Shown here in pieces: positions 13,301 to 19,670 of a stretch of 64,000 bases of DNA. How positions within the stretch are numbered: the first letter of the stretch is position 1; each line of letters opens with the position of its first letter. Source of the stretch: Saccharina japonica (lineage: Eukaryota > Sar > Phaeophyceae > Laminariales > Laminariaceae); the NCBI GenBank assembly GCA_008828725.1, contig MEHQ01000602.1:290917-354916 (forward strand), read 5' to 3'. Position numbers and translations under genes: made by a program. The notes under the pieces are model-generated. The model was not told where the DNA came from. It worked only from the letters and a program-made list of their open reading frames with translations, and ran no database searches.

Positions 13301-16300
13301 ACCGATACCGATAGCGATTCCGATCTCGATCTTGATACCGAGAACGATCATCACAGCGGTCTCAAGAACGATCCTGGGAACGGTCCCGACAACAGAATCG
13401 ATACCTAGAACCATACTGACATCGAGCAGTACTAAAGGTATCGACGAAATAAAGCGCTGTAACGACATAAAACACCGAAAACGGATACAGACACCGATAT
13501 CAATACATATACTGATACTGAAACCGATACCGATGCCGACACTGATACCGACACCAATATCGATACCGAGAACGATCCAAATAACGATCCTTGGAACGAT
13601 CCCGAGAACAGAACCGACGCCGACATCAACACTACCGAGATGAGCACGAACACCGATACCGAGCAGATTGATCGAGAGCACCACACCGAACATGACATCA
13701 CCTATACCGAGAACGACCCAAAGAACACCCTGCTCCCCCCCCCCCATCCTCCTCCCAGCTTCCCAGAGAACCAAATAGGCATGGTACGCACCCGACACGA
13801 GGGAGGCGCAGGTCAAGCTCGGGCCGGCGATCGTAACCCGGCCGCTCTCGTCCTCGAGCACAAGACTGTCGTCATCGCTCGTGAAGCTTCCGAGAGGCGC
13901 CTGCCGCATACGCGTCGCCAAAGCGTCGCCAAAGGGTTTCAACGAGATATGGGCGTTTTTTCAAGGGTCGACGGGGGAGGGTGTACTTCATGTTCATGCA
14001 TGGCCGTAGTCGTATGAACATAGACCTTCACATCCCTACAATGCCAGGACGGAGCATGACGGGTTTTCACCGACCAGGCAGACATTGCTAGCACCAAGCG
14101 CGAAGCGCCGTGAGGTGTTGGGCGAGTCGCATGGAGGGTGAGCTGCATCCTACTAAGAACCGCCTTTGAGGCGGACTTGCATATGGATGACAGCTTCAAT
14201 GAGTGGGGGGGGGGTGATAACACTTAGGGAAACATGGGTCGGGGAAGGGGAGTAGGAGGGAGTCGGGGGTCGGCGGGGCTGGTTTAGAGGACATTTGAAG
14301 GCATAGAGGGGGTTGGGGCGGTGAGTGTAACTGTAACTGTAACGGCAATTGTAGGTAAAACTAGAGCTGTAACTGTACGGGTAACGGTAACCGTAAGTGC
14401 AACTGTAACGGTGGCTGTAACTGTAACGGTAACTGAAACCGTAACTGTAACAGTAACAGTGATGGTAGCTGTATCTGTAACGGTAACTATAAGTAACTGC
14501 AACAACATAACTGCAACTGTCAGGCTAGCGACCGTATGTGCAACTGTAACGGTGGCAGTAACTGTAACGGTAACTGTAACGGTAACTGTAACTGTAACAG
14601 TGATGCTAGCTGTATCTGTAGCGGTAAATATAGGTAACTGTAAATGCATAACTGCAACTGTAACGGTAGCGACCGTGAGTCCAACTATAACGGTGACTGA
14701 AACCGAAAGTGTAACAGTGATGGCTGCTGTATCTGTAACGGTTACTATAGGTAACTGTAACTGTAGTTGCATAACTGCAACTGTAACGGTAGCGACCGTA
14801 AGTGCAACTGTAACGGTGGCTGTAACGGTAACGGTAACTGAAACCGTAATTGTAACAATAAGGTAAAACTGTATCTGTAACGGTAACTATAGAAAACTGT
14901 AACGGCGTAACTGCAACTAGTCGGCGAATTTTAGTCAGCCAGCCATCTGTATAACTAGTCAGAGACTTACAGTCAGCCTGCCAACTAAATAACTAGTCAG
15001 CGACTTATAGTCAGCCAGCCAACTAAATAAAAAGTCAGCGAACTTATAGTTAACCAGCCAACTAAATAACTAGTCAGCGACTTATAGTCAGCCAACCAAC
15101 TGAGTAAGTAGTCGGCGACTCATAGTCAGTCAGTCAACTAAATAACTAGTCAGCGACCTATGATATAGTCAGCCAGCCAACCAAGTAACCAGTCGGCGGC
15201 GTCCATTTCATTTCGTTTCATTTCATTTGGTTTTTTATTGGAGATCGCATCCCCTCTGGGAGAAGCACGACACTTTCTTTTTTTGTCATGCTTTTTATTT
15301 GGTTGCTTGATTGTTGATTTGCTTCAGTATATTTACTTTTTATCATTTTTTGCTCTTCGCTTTTTTCCTTTTTTCTCTTTTTTTCTCTTGCATGCACCTG
15401 GATTGCTAGCAGGGTAGGTCTTGCCTGTCGTATATGGCATTGCATTGTCTGCTCTGCTTACTGCACTGAGTGTAGTATCTCTGTGTCGTAGTTTTGTGAC
15501 CACAGAACTGGTAGCCTTTTTATGATGAAGAATCGGCACGGACACTGGGTGTGCTGGATGTCGACGGGTAGAAAGGAAGGTTTAATGTGAAGAACACACA
15601 CACATATAGTCAAGCCAGCCAACCAAATAAAAGTAACTCGTAGGCGACTTATAGTCAGCCAGCCAACTAAATAACTAGTTGGCGACTTATAGTCAGCCAG
15701 CCAACTAAAAAACTAGTCGGTGACTTTTAGTCACAGCCAATTCACAGCAGCAAAGACAACCTGTTGCAACGGGATGACGGGGTAAATTGACACACGAGAC
15801 ATAATTTATACCTGGTATGTGGGAGTGTGGTGACCTTTAAGCTTCATGTGTATATACCATTCCGCTAGAGGATAAAAACAAAATAAAATAAACAAATCTC
15901 GAACGAAAAAAAGGACCCTTACCACGACGGTCATGGAGATGCCCCTGTCCTCGCGAAACTCGCTGAGGATGCTTGGCCGCAGTTTCATGACCTGCCAACG
16001 CAAAAAAACAAAATAGAACAAAAGGGTAAAGTAAGGCAATCGTAGCAGCAACCAACAATAACAACAGCAATAGCAGCCACAGCAGCGACACAATAACGGC
16101 AATACCAACAACCACAACGACCACAATGGCAACAACAACATAACAACAACAGCATAAAAACAACAACAGCAACAACAACAACAACAACATCATCACAACA
16201 TCACCAGCACAATCACAAGCAACACAACCACCAACACCAACGCCAACAAATACCCGATTTGAACCAAAGACCTGATTCCCTCCCCTCCCCCCCCCACCCC

Positions 16301-17382
16301 CCCCCCCCCCCCCCCCCCCCGAACTACCTACGAAACGTATAGGAAACGGTCGAGACATCGTGGTAAAGGCGATGCTATAAGGGGAGGAGGGAGGGAAGGT
16401 ACCATTCAGCAAGCGAATGAGCGGGCAAGCTAGCAAGCAAGCACACAGCCATAGCCAGCAAAGCAAGGAAGTCAGCAAGGGAGCAGGCCAGCAAAGACAG
16501 CAAAGCTAGCAAGCTACCAAGCAAACAAAAAACAACACCAGTACAGAAAGGCAGCAAGCAAAGCCTTCAAACAAACAAGCCATACCCAGCAACGCAAGGA
16601 AGAAAGCGAGCACGCGAACAAGCAGGCAAGATCCATGGGTGGGGATAGAGGGGGGGGAGTTCTGTAGCCGCTATGAAACATAGAAAAAAAAACACACGCA
16701 CATAGATAGGGGTGGGGGTGGGGGTGGGGAAGGAGGGGGAAGGGGGGTAAGGAGGGTTGCTGTTTTTTCGCCAAGCTCTACTGGCAACGGGATATGATTG
16801 GCCAACGCCGCCCTCGCGCTCACCTCTGGTAGCGAGGCTCATACCCTAGCTCCGCTCTAGGAGCGCCAAACGCGGCATAAGTTTTTCTCCAGCTACACTT
16901 CCAAGGGGCTATGATTGACCAAGATCTACCGACAAGGGGATATGGTTGGCCAGGTTCTACCGCCAAGGGGGTTTAATTGGCCAAGCTCTACCGCGAAGGA
17001 GATTTGATGGACCAAGCCATATCGCCGAGGGAATACGATTGGCCAAGCTCTATCGCGAAGTGGGTTTAATTGGCCAAGCTCTACAGCCAAGGAGGTTTTA
17101 TTGACCAAGCCCCATCGCCGAGGGAATATGATTGGCCAAGCTCTACCGCTGAGGGGATATGATTGGCCAAGCTCTGCCGCCGGGGGGGGGGGGGTTGGTT
17201 GGCCAGCGCCGCCCTCGCGCTCACCTCTGGTAGCGCGGCTCGTACCCTAGCTCCACCCTAGGTGCTCCAACTGCGGCATCATTTTCTTCTCCAGCGATGC
17301 CGCTAGCCTCCACAGCAGTAGCATCGGCCGCAGAAGGGGGGGACATTAGTGCATCCTCCCCTCTCGTCCCACCGCCTTTCAT
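3292..17382 (-). CDS. POLD2: DNA polymerase delta subunit 2 (small/B subunit), multi-exon gene
   Basis: The product is the non-catalytic B-subunit of DNA polymerase delta (OB fold plus inactive calcineurin-like phosphoesterase domain), which bridges the catalytic subunit and other accessory subunits in the nucleus. Exons read on the minus strand: 17382-17225 (start), 15991-15923, 13900-13792, 12896-12790, 11970-11837, 10584-10523, 9302-9183, 8246-8156, 7804-7699, 5641-5508, 4447-4370 and 3444-3292 (stop). Diagnostic blocks in order: [41 protein letters not shown]-type, [61 protein letters not shown]. The assigned exons give about 440 residues; the human protein has 469. Two problems: I cannot find the exon carrying the QYxHIY-type motif expected between 17225 and 15991, and the 9183/8246 junction is out of phase by one base. 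The in-frame upstream TAA sets the start at 17382. Confidence 0.9.
3994..4100. mobile_element. Short MITE family M2
   Basis: About 100 bp between inverted ends of the type CATAGTAAATAGGACC (left, 'ggtcatagtaaataggacc') and the diverged right end 'ggtcctgtatactcatggtcc'. The same family occurs at 8885-9082, 39961-40056 and 58160-58258. It is non-coding and lies in POLD2's last intron, just right of a (CAG)n run at about 3945-3972. Confidence 0.65.
4370..4447 (-). CDS. POLD2: POLD2 exon ([13 protein letters not shown])
   Basis: Exactly 26 codons between acceptor 'gtgagcag' and donor GTACGA, phase 0 on both sides. It reads [20 protein letters not shown] and ends GSNGQK, the counterpart of human ECPHVYFCGNTPSF. 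Confidence 0.93.
4548..4785 (-). mobile_element. Poly(C)-tailed SINE-like element C1, truncated copy
   Basis: In minus orientation the copy ends '...ACTACGGCCATGCGC...GTAC' followed by a C-rich tail (plus strand: G-rich run at 4548-4565). It retains the hallmark blocks 'ggccgtagtcgtatgacc', 'ccgggatggagcac', 'aggcagacattgcttgcacc' and 'gccatatggatgacagct'. The 5' half is missing. It lies in the POLD2 intron between exons 5508 and 4447. Confidence 0.7.
5040..5480. repeat. (ACACACC/ACACAAC)n and (GCTGCAC)n minisatellites
   Basis: Runs of CACAACA, GCACGCT and ACACACCA types fill most of the intron downstream of the exon at 5641-5508. Long frames on the minus strand (VCWCVVCC-type) are repeat translations. 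Confidence 0.85.
5318..5375 (-). pseudogene. Echo of the 3' edge of the POLD2 exon at 5641-5508
   Basis: On the plus strand 'cttcaaaattcacctcaacaatgaagg...ttccgtcgcaaa' mirrors 'cttcaaaacccacctcaataatgaacgg...ttccgtcacaaa' at 5494-5540. The copy therefore holds the end of the exon ([10 protein letters not shown] against [10 protein letters not shown]), the donor-side GT and some intron. It lies downstream of the real exon, across the ACACACC array. Confidence 0.7.
5508..5641 (-). CDS. POLD2: POLD2 exon ([12 protein letters not shown])
   Basis: The acceptor is a T17 tract followed by 'acgaag', and the donor is GTGGGT. It reads [19 protein letters not shown], then [16 protein letters not shown] and VTEDPFIIE. 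This aligns with human [20 protein letters not shown]. Phase 1 in and phase 0 out agree with both neighbours. Confidence 0.93.
5890..6540. other. POLD2 intron, no feature assigned
   Basis: Moderately complex sequence with no recognisable element. The reading frame at 6129-6374 (plus) has no family resemblance. Confidence 0.4.
6545..6860. repeat. About 33 bp minisatellite (TATCTTGATTACAGTATAGAGGG)
   Basis: About nine imperfect units of 'gtgtgatat-cttagtatcttgattacagtatagagg' in tandem. The units are contiguous with no spacers. It lies within a POLD2 intron. Confidence 0.9.
7120..7290 (-). pseudogene. Echoes of the 3' edge of the POLD2 exon at 7804-7699
   Basis: The minus strand contains 'gatacaccgcggcgggtaccgacg|gtaaagg', near-identical to the real exon end 'aatacaccacgacgggtacggacg|gtaaagg', followed by the same intron start (ggtatccaccagcc). 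Two more degenerate units of about 70 bp follow. The exon 3' end, donor and first intron bases have thus been copied downstream about three times. Confidence 0.75.
7466..7492 (+). repeat. Short interstitial telomere-like tract
   Basis: About three and a half TTAGGG units ('gggttagggttagggttagg') in mid-intron. Too short to be a telomere. Confidence 0.6.
7699..7804 (-). CDS. POLD2: POLD2 exon ([10 protein letters not shown] ... FLGSSGQ)
   Basis: 35 codons plus one base between acceptor 'cgccccag' and donor GTAAAG. It reads [20 protein letters not shown] then [15 protein letters not shown], matching human [21 protein letters not shown]. Phase 1 at its end fits the next exon. Confidence 0.93.
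7876..8000. repeat. (CAG/AGT)n microsatellite
   Basis: Mixed CAG, CAA, AGT and AGC trinucleotides. All frames through it give homopolymer peptides. Confidence 0.9.
8156..8246 (-). CDS. POLD2: POLD2 exon ([11 protein letters not shown])
   Basis: It reads [20 protein letters not shown] then [10 protein letters not shown] with donor GTATAT, matching the highly conserved [15 protein letters not shown] block. As read it needs two bases from the previous exon but receives one. A G5/A4 homopolymer at its 5' end is the likely place for a miscounted base. Confidence 0.92.
8885..9082. mobile_element. Two abutting MITE M2 copies
   Basis: Three 'AGTAAATAGGACC'-type ends occur at about 8888, 8985 and (inverted) 9062. 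The right-hand unit (about 8976-9082) is complete, with 'gggggaccatagtaaatagg' and 'cctatttactatgcccccc' as ends. The left-hand unit appears to be a copy sharing or abutting its end. Confidence 0.6.
9183..9302 (-). CDS. POLD2: POLD2 exon (APVDVMPG)
   Basis: It reads [19 protein letters not shown] then [20 protein letters not shown] with donor GTAAGT. It corresponds to human [23 protein letters not shown], in the phosphoesterase-like domain. Confidence 0.93.
9360..9480. repeat. A-rich tract with (TACAAAAAAA)n
   Basis: Tandem 'acaaaaaaat' units within the intron. Long minus-strand frames rich in F/C/L arise from it. Confidence 0.7.
9624..9690 (-). pseudogene. Echo of the 5' part of the POLD2 exon at 9302-9183
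   Basis: Minus strand after 'ttttcctaag' reads [20 protein letters not shown], close to [20 protein letters not shown] of the real exon, then similarity ends. The copy lies upstream of the true exon and retains an acceptor-like AG, so it could act as a decoy acceptor. Confidence 0.75.
9858..10122. mobile_element. MITE M4 with long terminal inverted repeats
   Basis: 'cagctgtgagctcgaggattt' with the following 'cgtcgaa' at 9894-9921 is repeated inverted at 10050-10078. Outside it, A-rich 'atatatattaaaa' on the left mirrors 'ttttaatatatata' on the right, giving inverted repeats of roughly 60 bp around about 130 bp. A related single arm occurs at 24588-24620 and 43556-43590. Non-coding. Confidence 0.75.
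10315..10432. repeat. (CAA/CAG)n microsatellite
   Basis: Nearly uninterrupted CAA repeats, flanked on both sides by a 20 bp direct repeat (aatagaacaaacgtggtgaa at about 10258 and 10433). Confidence 0.9.
10523..10584 (-). CDS. POLD2: POLD2 exon ([10 protein letters not shown])
   Basis: After acceptor 'atctttgcag' the exon reads [20 protein letters not shown] with donor GTGAGA. It matches the SRVILAGN strand of the phosphoesterase fold. Phases agree with both neighbours. Confidence 0.88.
10625..10735. repeat. (GGGTAC/GGGTAA)n minisatellite
   Basis: Hexamer array, a satellite of the larger array at 11025-11590. Confidence 0.9.
11025..11590. repeat. (GGGTAA)n minisatellite, long array
   Basis: About 90 hexamer units, mostly GGGTAA with interspersed GGGTAC and GGGCAA variants. 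It resembles but is not the canonical TTAGGG telomere unit. On the transcribed (minus) strand it is CCCTTA-rich, pyrimidine-biased intron sequence. Apparent open frames of 100-200 codons on both strands come from the repeat. Confidence 0.92.
11745..11812. repeat. (CCCAA)n minisatellite
   Basis: Pentamer run ending about 25 bp from the donor of the exon at 11970-11837. Confidence 0.85.
11837..11970 (-). CDS. POLD2: POLD2 exon (GFVLLVSGL)
   Basis: After acceptor 'cgtatgtcag' it reads [20 protein letters not shown] then [16 protein letters not shown], matching human [13 protein letters not shown] and LLVDVVTGQLGDE. Donor GTATGT in phase 2 is completed by the next exon. Confidence 0.93.
12004..12150 (-). 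mobile_element. Element C1, truncated copy (first of two in tandem)
   Basis: G-rich head on the plus strand, then 'gtgtacttcattttcatgcatggcc', 'gtagtcgtatgacc', 'ccgggacggagcatgtc' and 'aggcagacattcc'. On the minus strand this is a 3' end with a C-rich tail. Confidence 0.75.
12155..12305 (-). mobile_element. Element C1, truncated copy (second of two in tandem)
   Basis: Repeats the hallmark blocks of the preceding copy in the same orientation, with a duplicated 'tatagga' near its head. Confidence 0.7.
12440..12600 (-). pseudogene. Echo of the 3' edge of the POLD2 exon at 12896-12790
   Basis: 'atcacggccttattaccttctg' is followed by a decayed copy of the exon's last 60 bp, ending 'ggacaccaggtcctcc'. 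It parallels 12768-12845 ('atcacggcgttattaccttctg', 'ggacaccagtcctcc'). The donor GTAATA and about 80 bp of intron are included. The copy lies downstream of the true exon. Confidence 0.8.
12790..12896 (-). CDS. POLD2: POLD2 exon (MVIAVKGTV)
   Basis: It reads [20 protein letters not shown], then [16 protein letters not shown], with acceptor 'cgcttcag' directly behind a (CCCAA)n pyrimidine-rich tract and donor GTAATA. It matches human GTVLAVFGSVRDDGKFLVED in the OB-fold region. Phases fit both neighbours exactly. Confidence 0.93.
12903..13075. repeat. (GGGTT)n minisatellite
   Basis: Pentamer array that on the transcribed strand (AACCC) runs to within a few bases of the acceptor of the exon at 12896, so it probably serves as its polypyrimidine tract. 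Confidence 0.85.
13275..13730. repeat. (CCGATA)n-type minisatellite
   Basis: Degenerate hexamers (ACCGAT, ACCGAG) with longer repeated blocks such as 'gaacgatcc'. Intronic. Confidence 0.85.
13792..13900 (-). CDS. POLD2: POLD2 exon (SLVLEDE)
   Basis: After acceptor 'tatgcggcag' it reads [20 protein letters not shown] then [17 protein letters not shown] with donor GTGCGT. It matches human PDDELVLEDELQRIKL. Phase 0 in, phase 1 out. Confidence 0.93.
13966..14215 (-). mobile_element. Element C1, truncated copy
   Basis: Contains 'tgcatggccgtagtcgtatg', 'aggcagacattgctagcacc', 'gtgaggtgttgggcgagtcg', 'aaccgcctttgaggcgg' and 'catatggatgacagcttcaa'. About half of the full-length element, ending in G-rich sequence at 14208-14216. 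Confidence 0.8.
14320..14915. repeat. (GTAACN)n / TAACTG-TAACGG minisatellite
   Basis: Hexamer array (GTAACT, GTAACG) with a higher-order unit of about 120 bp: blocks 'gtaactgcaa...cataactgcaactg' recur. Frames rich in V/T are translations of the repeat. Confidence 0.9.
14925..15200. repeat. About 36 bp minisatellite (AGTCAGCCAGCCAACTAAATAA)
   Basis: About seven tandem units of 'agtcagcgacttatagtcagcc-agccaactaaataact'. A second block of the same unit lies at 15605-15745, on the far side of an unrelated insert at about 15210-15600. Confidence 0.9.
15210..15600. mobile_element. Dispersed element inserted in the 36 bp minisatellite
   Basis: The stretch 'gttttgtgaccacagaactgg...cacggacactgggtgtgctgga...aggtttaatgtgaag' resembles 39770-39885 and 57968-58083. 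It interrupts the minisatellite array. Ends and class are unknown. Confidence 0.5.
15605..15745. repeat. Second block of the 36 bp minisatellite
   Basis: Same unit as 14925-15200. The split of one array into two blocks supports the view that 15210-15600 is an insertion. Confidence 0.85.
15923..15991 (-). CDS. POLD2: POLD2 exon (MKLRPSIL)
   Basis: 23 codons: [20 protein letters not shown] then TVV, acceptor 'cgttggcag', donor GTAAGG. It matches human FKAMPLQPSILREVSEEH at the start of the OB region. Confidence 0.9.
16020..16330. repeat. (CAA)n microsatellite and C-rich tract
   Basis: CAACAA/AACAGC trinucleotides, then a nearly pure C run (16288-16320). A missing POLD2 exon should lie between here and 17225 but I cannot see it. 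A weak candidate is minus-strand 16377-16327 (reads [15 protein letters not shown], donor GTAGTT). Confidence 0.7.
16385..16625. repeat. (AGCAAGC)n minisatellite
   Basis: Degenerate AGCAAGC/AGCAAAC units. Confidence 0.8.
16810..16882 (-). pseudogene. Echo of the 3' edge of POLD2 exon 1
   Basis: On the minus strand it reads [15 protein letters not shown] followed by GTGAGCGCGAGGG, against [28 protein letters not shown] in the real exon. It extends into the intron for about 45 bp. This is the best preserved of the exon-edge echoes and keeps a usable donor. Confidence 0.85.
16883..17195. repeat. About 33 bp minisatellite (GGCCAAGCTCTACCGCC)
   Basis: About nine units of 'attggccaagctctaccgcc-gaggggatatg' lie between the exon 1 echo and the real exon 1. 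Units vary by substitution. Confidence 0.9.
17225..17382 (-). CDS. POLD2: POLD2 first coding exon
   Basis: ATG at 17382-17380 in a CACCATGA context, with an in-frame TAA upstream. It encodes [18 protein letters not shown] and onwards to [11 protein letters not shown] with donor GTGAGC. A second in-frame ATG lies at 17346. N-terminal assignment to POLD2 rests on position and on the YxPRYQR-like motif rather than strong identity, so it is less certain than the other exons. Confidence 0.7.
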
Positions 17383-17519
17383 GGTGGCGCCTGTTCTTTA
17401 TCTTACAGGCGACGCCTTCTATTGTGGTGTGTACCGGTGGTGATGGGTCCTCCTGAGCGGGTAGGATGCGTGGGAGGGCGGGAAAGGGGAAGGAGGGGGG
17501 AGTTTATACCTCAGACAGC

Positions 17520-17785
17520 TCATCGATTCCCAGTTGATGATCTAGATATTTCAGGGTAGGTGTATTCCTGATCTGTATGATCTGTATGATCTGTATGATC
17601 TGTATGATCTAGCTCGGGTGGGAGCCGTGTAGTCTGTATGGTCTACTGATCGTTGTAGCACATGTTTCCTGGGCTGGATCTGTACTGTGCAGATCTTGCA
17701 CAATCTCTCATAACGGCAGTTGAAGACCTAGATGATCTGTAGATGATCTGTAGATAGATAGATAGATAGATAGATCGATCATGAT
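17520..17785. repeat. GATCTGTAT / GATAGATA repeats
   Basis: Repeats of 'tgatctgta' and a (GATA)n run ending at about 17778, related to the GATCTAGATC family seen at 26.4, 28.7, 45.4, 60.1 and 62.7 kb. Confidence 0.8.
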
Positions 17786-17789
17786 ATGT

Positions 17790-18930
17790 CCGAGGTGTGG
17801 AAGGAGTTTGTGTGCACACAAACAGCAGCGCTGTCAGCTGTCAACCGTTTTGTCGAAGCTCGACCCAATTGTACACGCTACGTACGTACGCATGGCACGT
17901 ATTCGTAAATACGTGTTGTTAGCGATACGGTTGTACGGTACTACACGTAGTACACAGCAGCAGTGTACTACGTATAGTTCAATATCTACACACCTCACAC
18001 CTTGCTTGCGTCCCAGTACAGCTCTACGTATGAGTATCACACAGCAATACGTAATACAACGGCGTGTCATAAAGCAGTTTGTGCCATAGAACGGGAATCG
18101 ATTGCGTACTGCAGAAGAGGCAAACAGGAGTGTTGACCATGTGCACAACAGGAGTACGTACTGTAGTATAAACCCAGTACCTACATACATACCAGAAGTA
18201 ATCACACCTGTAGTCGTAGTGTCTGGTGTACTCGTAGCTAGTCCGGTATACACTGCTGGGCACCAGCTGTGAGCTGCTGTGCTCCTCAATTCAGAATTCG
18301 CGTTGCGACTGAGGCTTCGCTCTACGTACGTACAGTACTGGAGCCATACGTATGATATCAGGATCGTGCGGTGAAGCACGTCCATCATTTGACTGCGTAC
18401 AGCCTGGTTGTTACGGACACAACGGCAGTCTACCTGCGCATCTCGGTGTTGCAAGGATGCAGGGGGGAGCCGCGTGTGCTGGCAATCGCGCAGAGGGCCT
18501 CGGGAGGGTCTCGAGTCGACGAAGGTTTACAGTATACAGTAGGTTTTGCTCTCTTTTGCCGCGCTTCAAACTTTTTGAAAACTCGAGGAGACAAAATTCA
18601 AAAATTACCATTGTGTTTCTGCTTTCCAACCCCACGTAAGTTCCACCGCGTACATGCCTCAGACACGGTGAATACGGGAAACTGGGGCACGGGCAAACAC
18701 AGCAGCTTCTTCCACTCACCAATAAGCAAACGGCCAGCTCGCTCTGGTAGCAACTCTGCTTTCTCCCTGCGCAGTGTTGAGTTTTGGTTGCACGCGTAAC
18801 ACGGGATTCTCAACTGTCCCCTACACATGAGGCCATTATTCATGAATGGAACTCCCTAATTCGCTTTTGAAAAGCTCGCAGTGTGTGTGTGCTGTTGTTT
18901 CAACGCGGGTGTGATCGGGTCCCAGCATCG
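17790..18930. other. Intergenic region between divergent POLD2 and PPR genes
   Basis: POLD2 starts at 17382 leftwards and the PPR gene at 18939 rightwards, so this interval must contain both promoters. It is rich in TACGTA-type palindromes at 17880-18340. No core promoter motif is convincing. A short plus-strand stretch at 18371-18540 (reads YSLVVTDTTAVYLRISVLQG) has coding-like composition and might be an exon, but I cannot identify it. Confidence 0.4.
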
Positions 18931-18938
18931 ATGCGACC

Positions 18939-19633
18939 ATGAGTGCTGCGTTCGTGACGCTCCCAACTCGCGTTGGGGCTGACCTCTGGCTCGCGTCCCA
19001 CGAATCATTGTACGGCCGGAGCGCGAGCATCGTCCAGACGCGATATAGTAAGCCTTGTGTTGCCTTTTCCGAAAGAGCGGCTACGGCGGCGGTTGCAGCG
19101 CTTAGTCCGGTACCCGATGGTCCGACAGCAGCTCGAGACCTTCACAGAGCAGGAGAATCCAACCATGCTGCCGCTGGGAGTGCCAAAGGCACCAACGAAG
19201 GTGCTGCAGAAGACTCCAAAGGGGGAGTTGGCGTCAGGTCTGTCGTAGGACTCGAGAATAAAGTGCTGCAGCGCTCGCTGTCAACACCGCCACCAAGCCT
19301 CGACCGACATTCCCGACCTCGTCCCACCGGCAGCAGAAGCGATAGCAACATAATCATCAGCAGCAGCAACGGCAGCAGCAGCCATAGCAGGCGCAGCGGA
19401 ATGGCCATGCCGCCGGACGCCAACGCTAGCTGTGTGAGGCTAAGCAGCGCCATAAACGGAATCAGCAGCAACAGCAGCAGCAGCAACAACAACAGGATCA
19501 GCAGCGGCGTTAGCATCAATAGCAGCAGAATCAGCAGCAGCAAAAGCAGTGCCAGAATCAGCAACGCCAACAGCAGCAGCCGAATCAGTAACGTCAACAG
19601 CAGCACCACCACAAGCAGCAGCAGCAGCAGAAT

Positions 19634-19670
<37 letters not shown>

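Noticed and set aside
14284-14866. V/T-rich frames of 160-180 codons
   Set aside because: Hexamer minisatellite read in phase; intronic.
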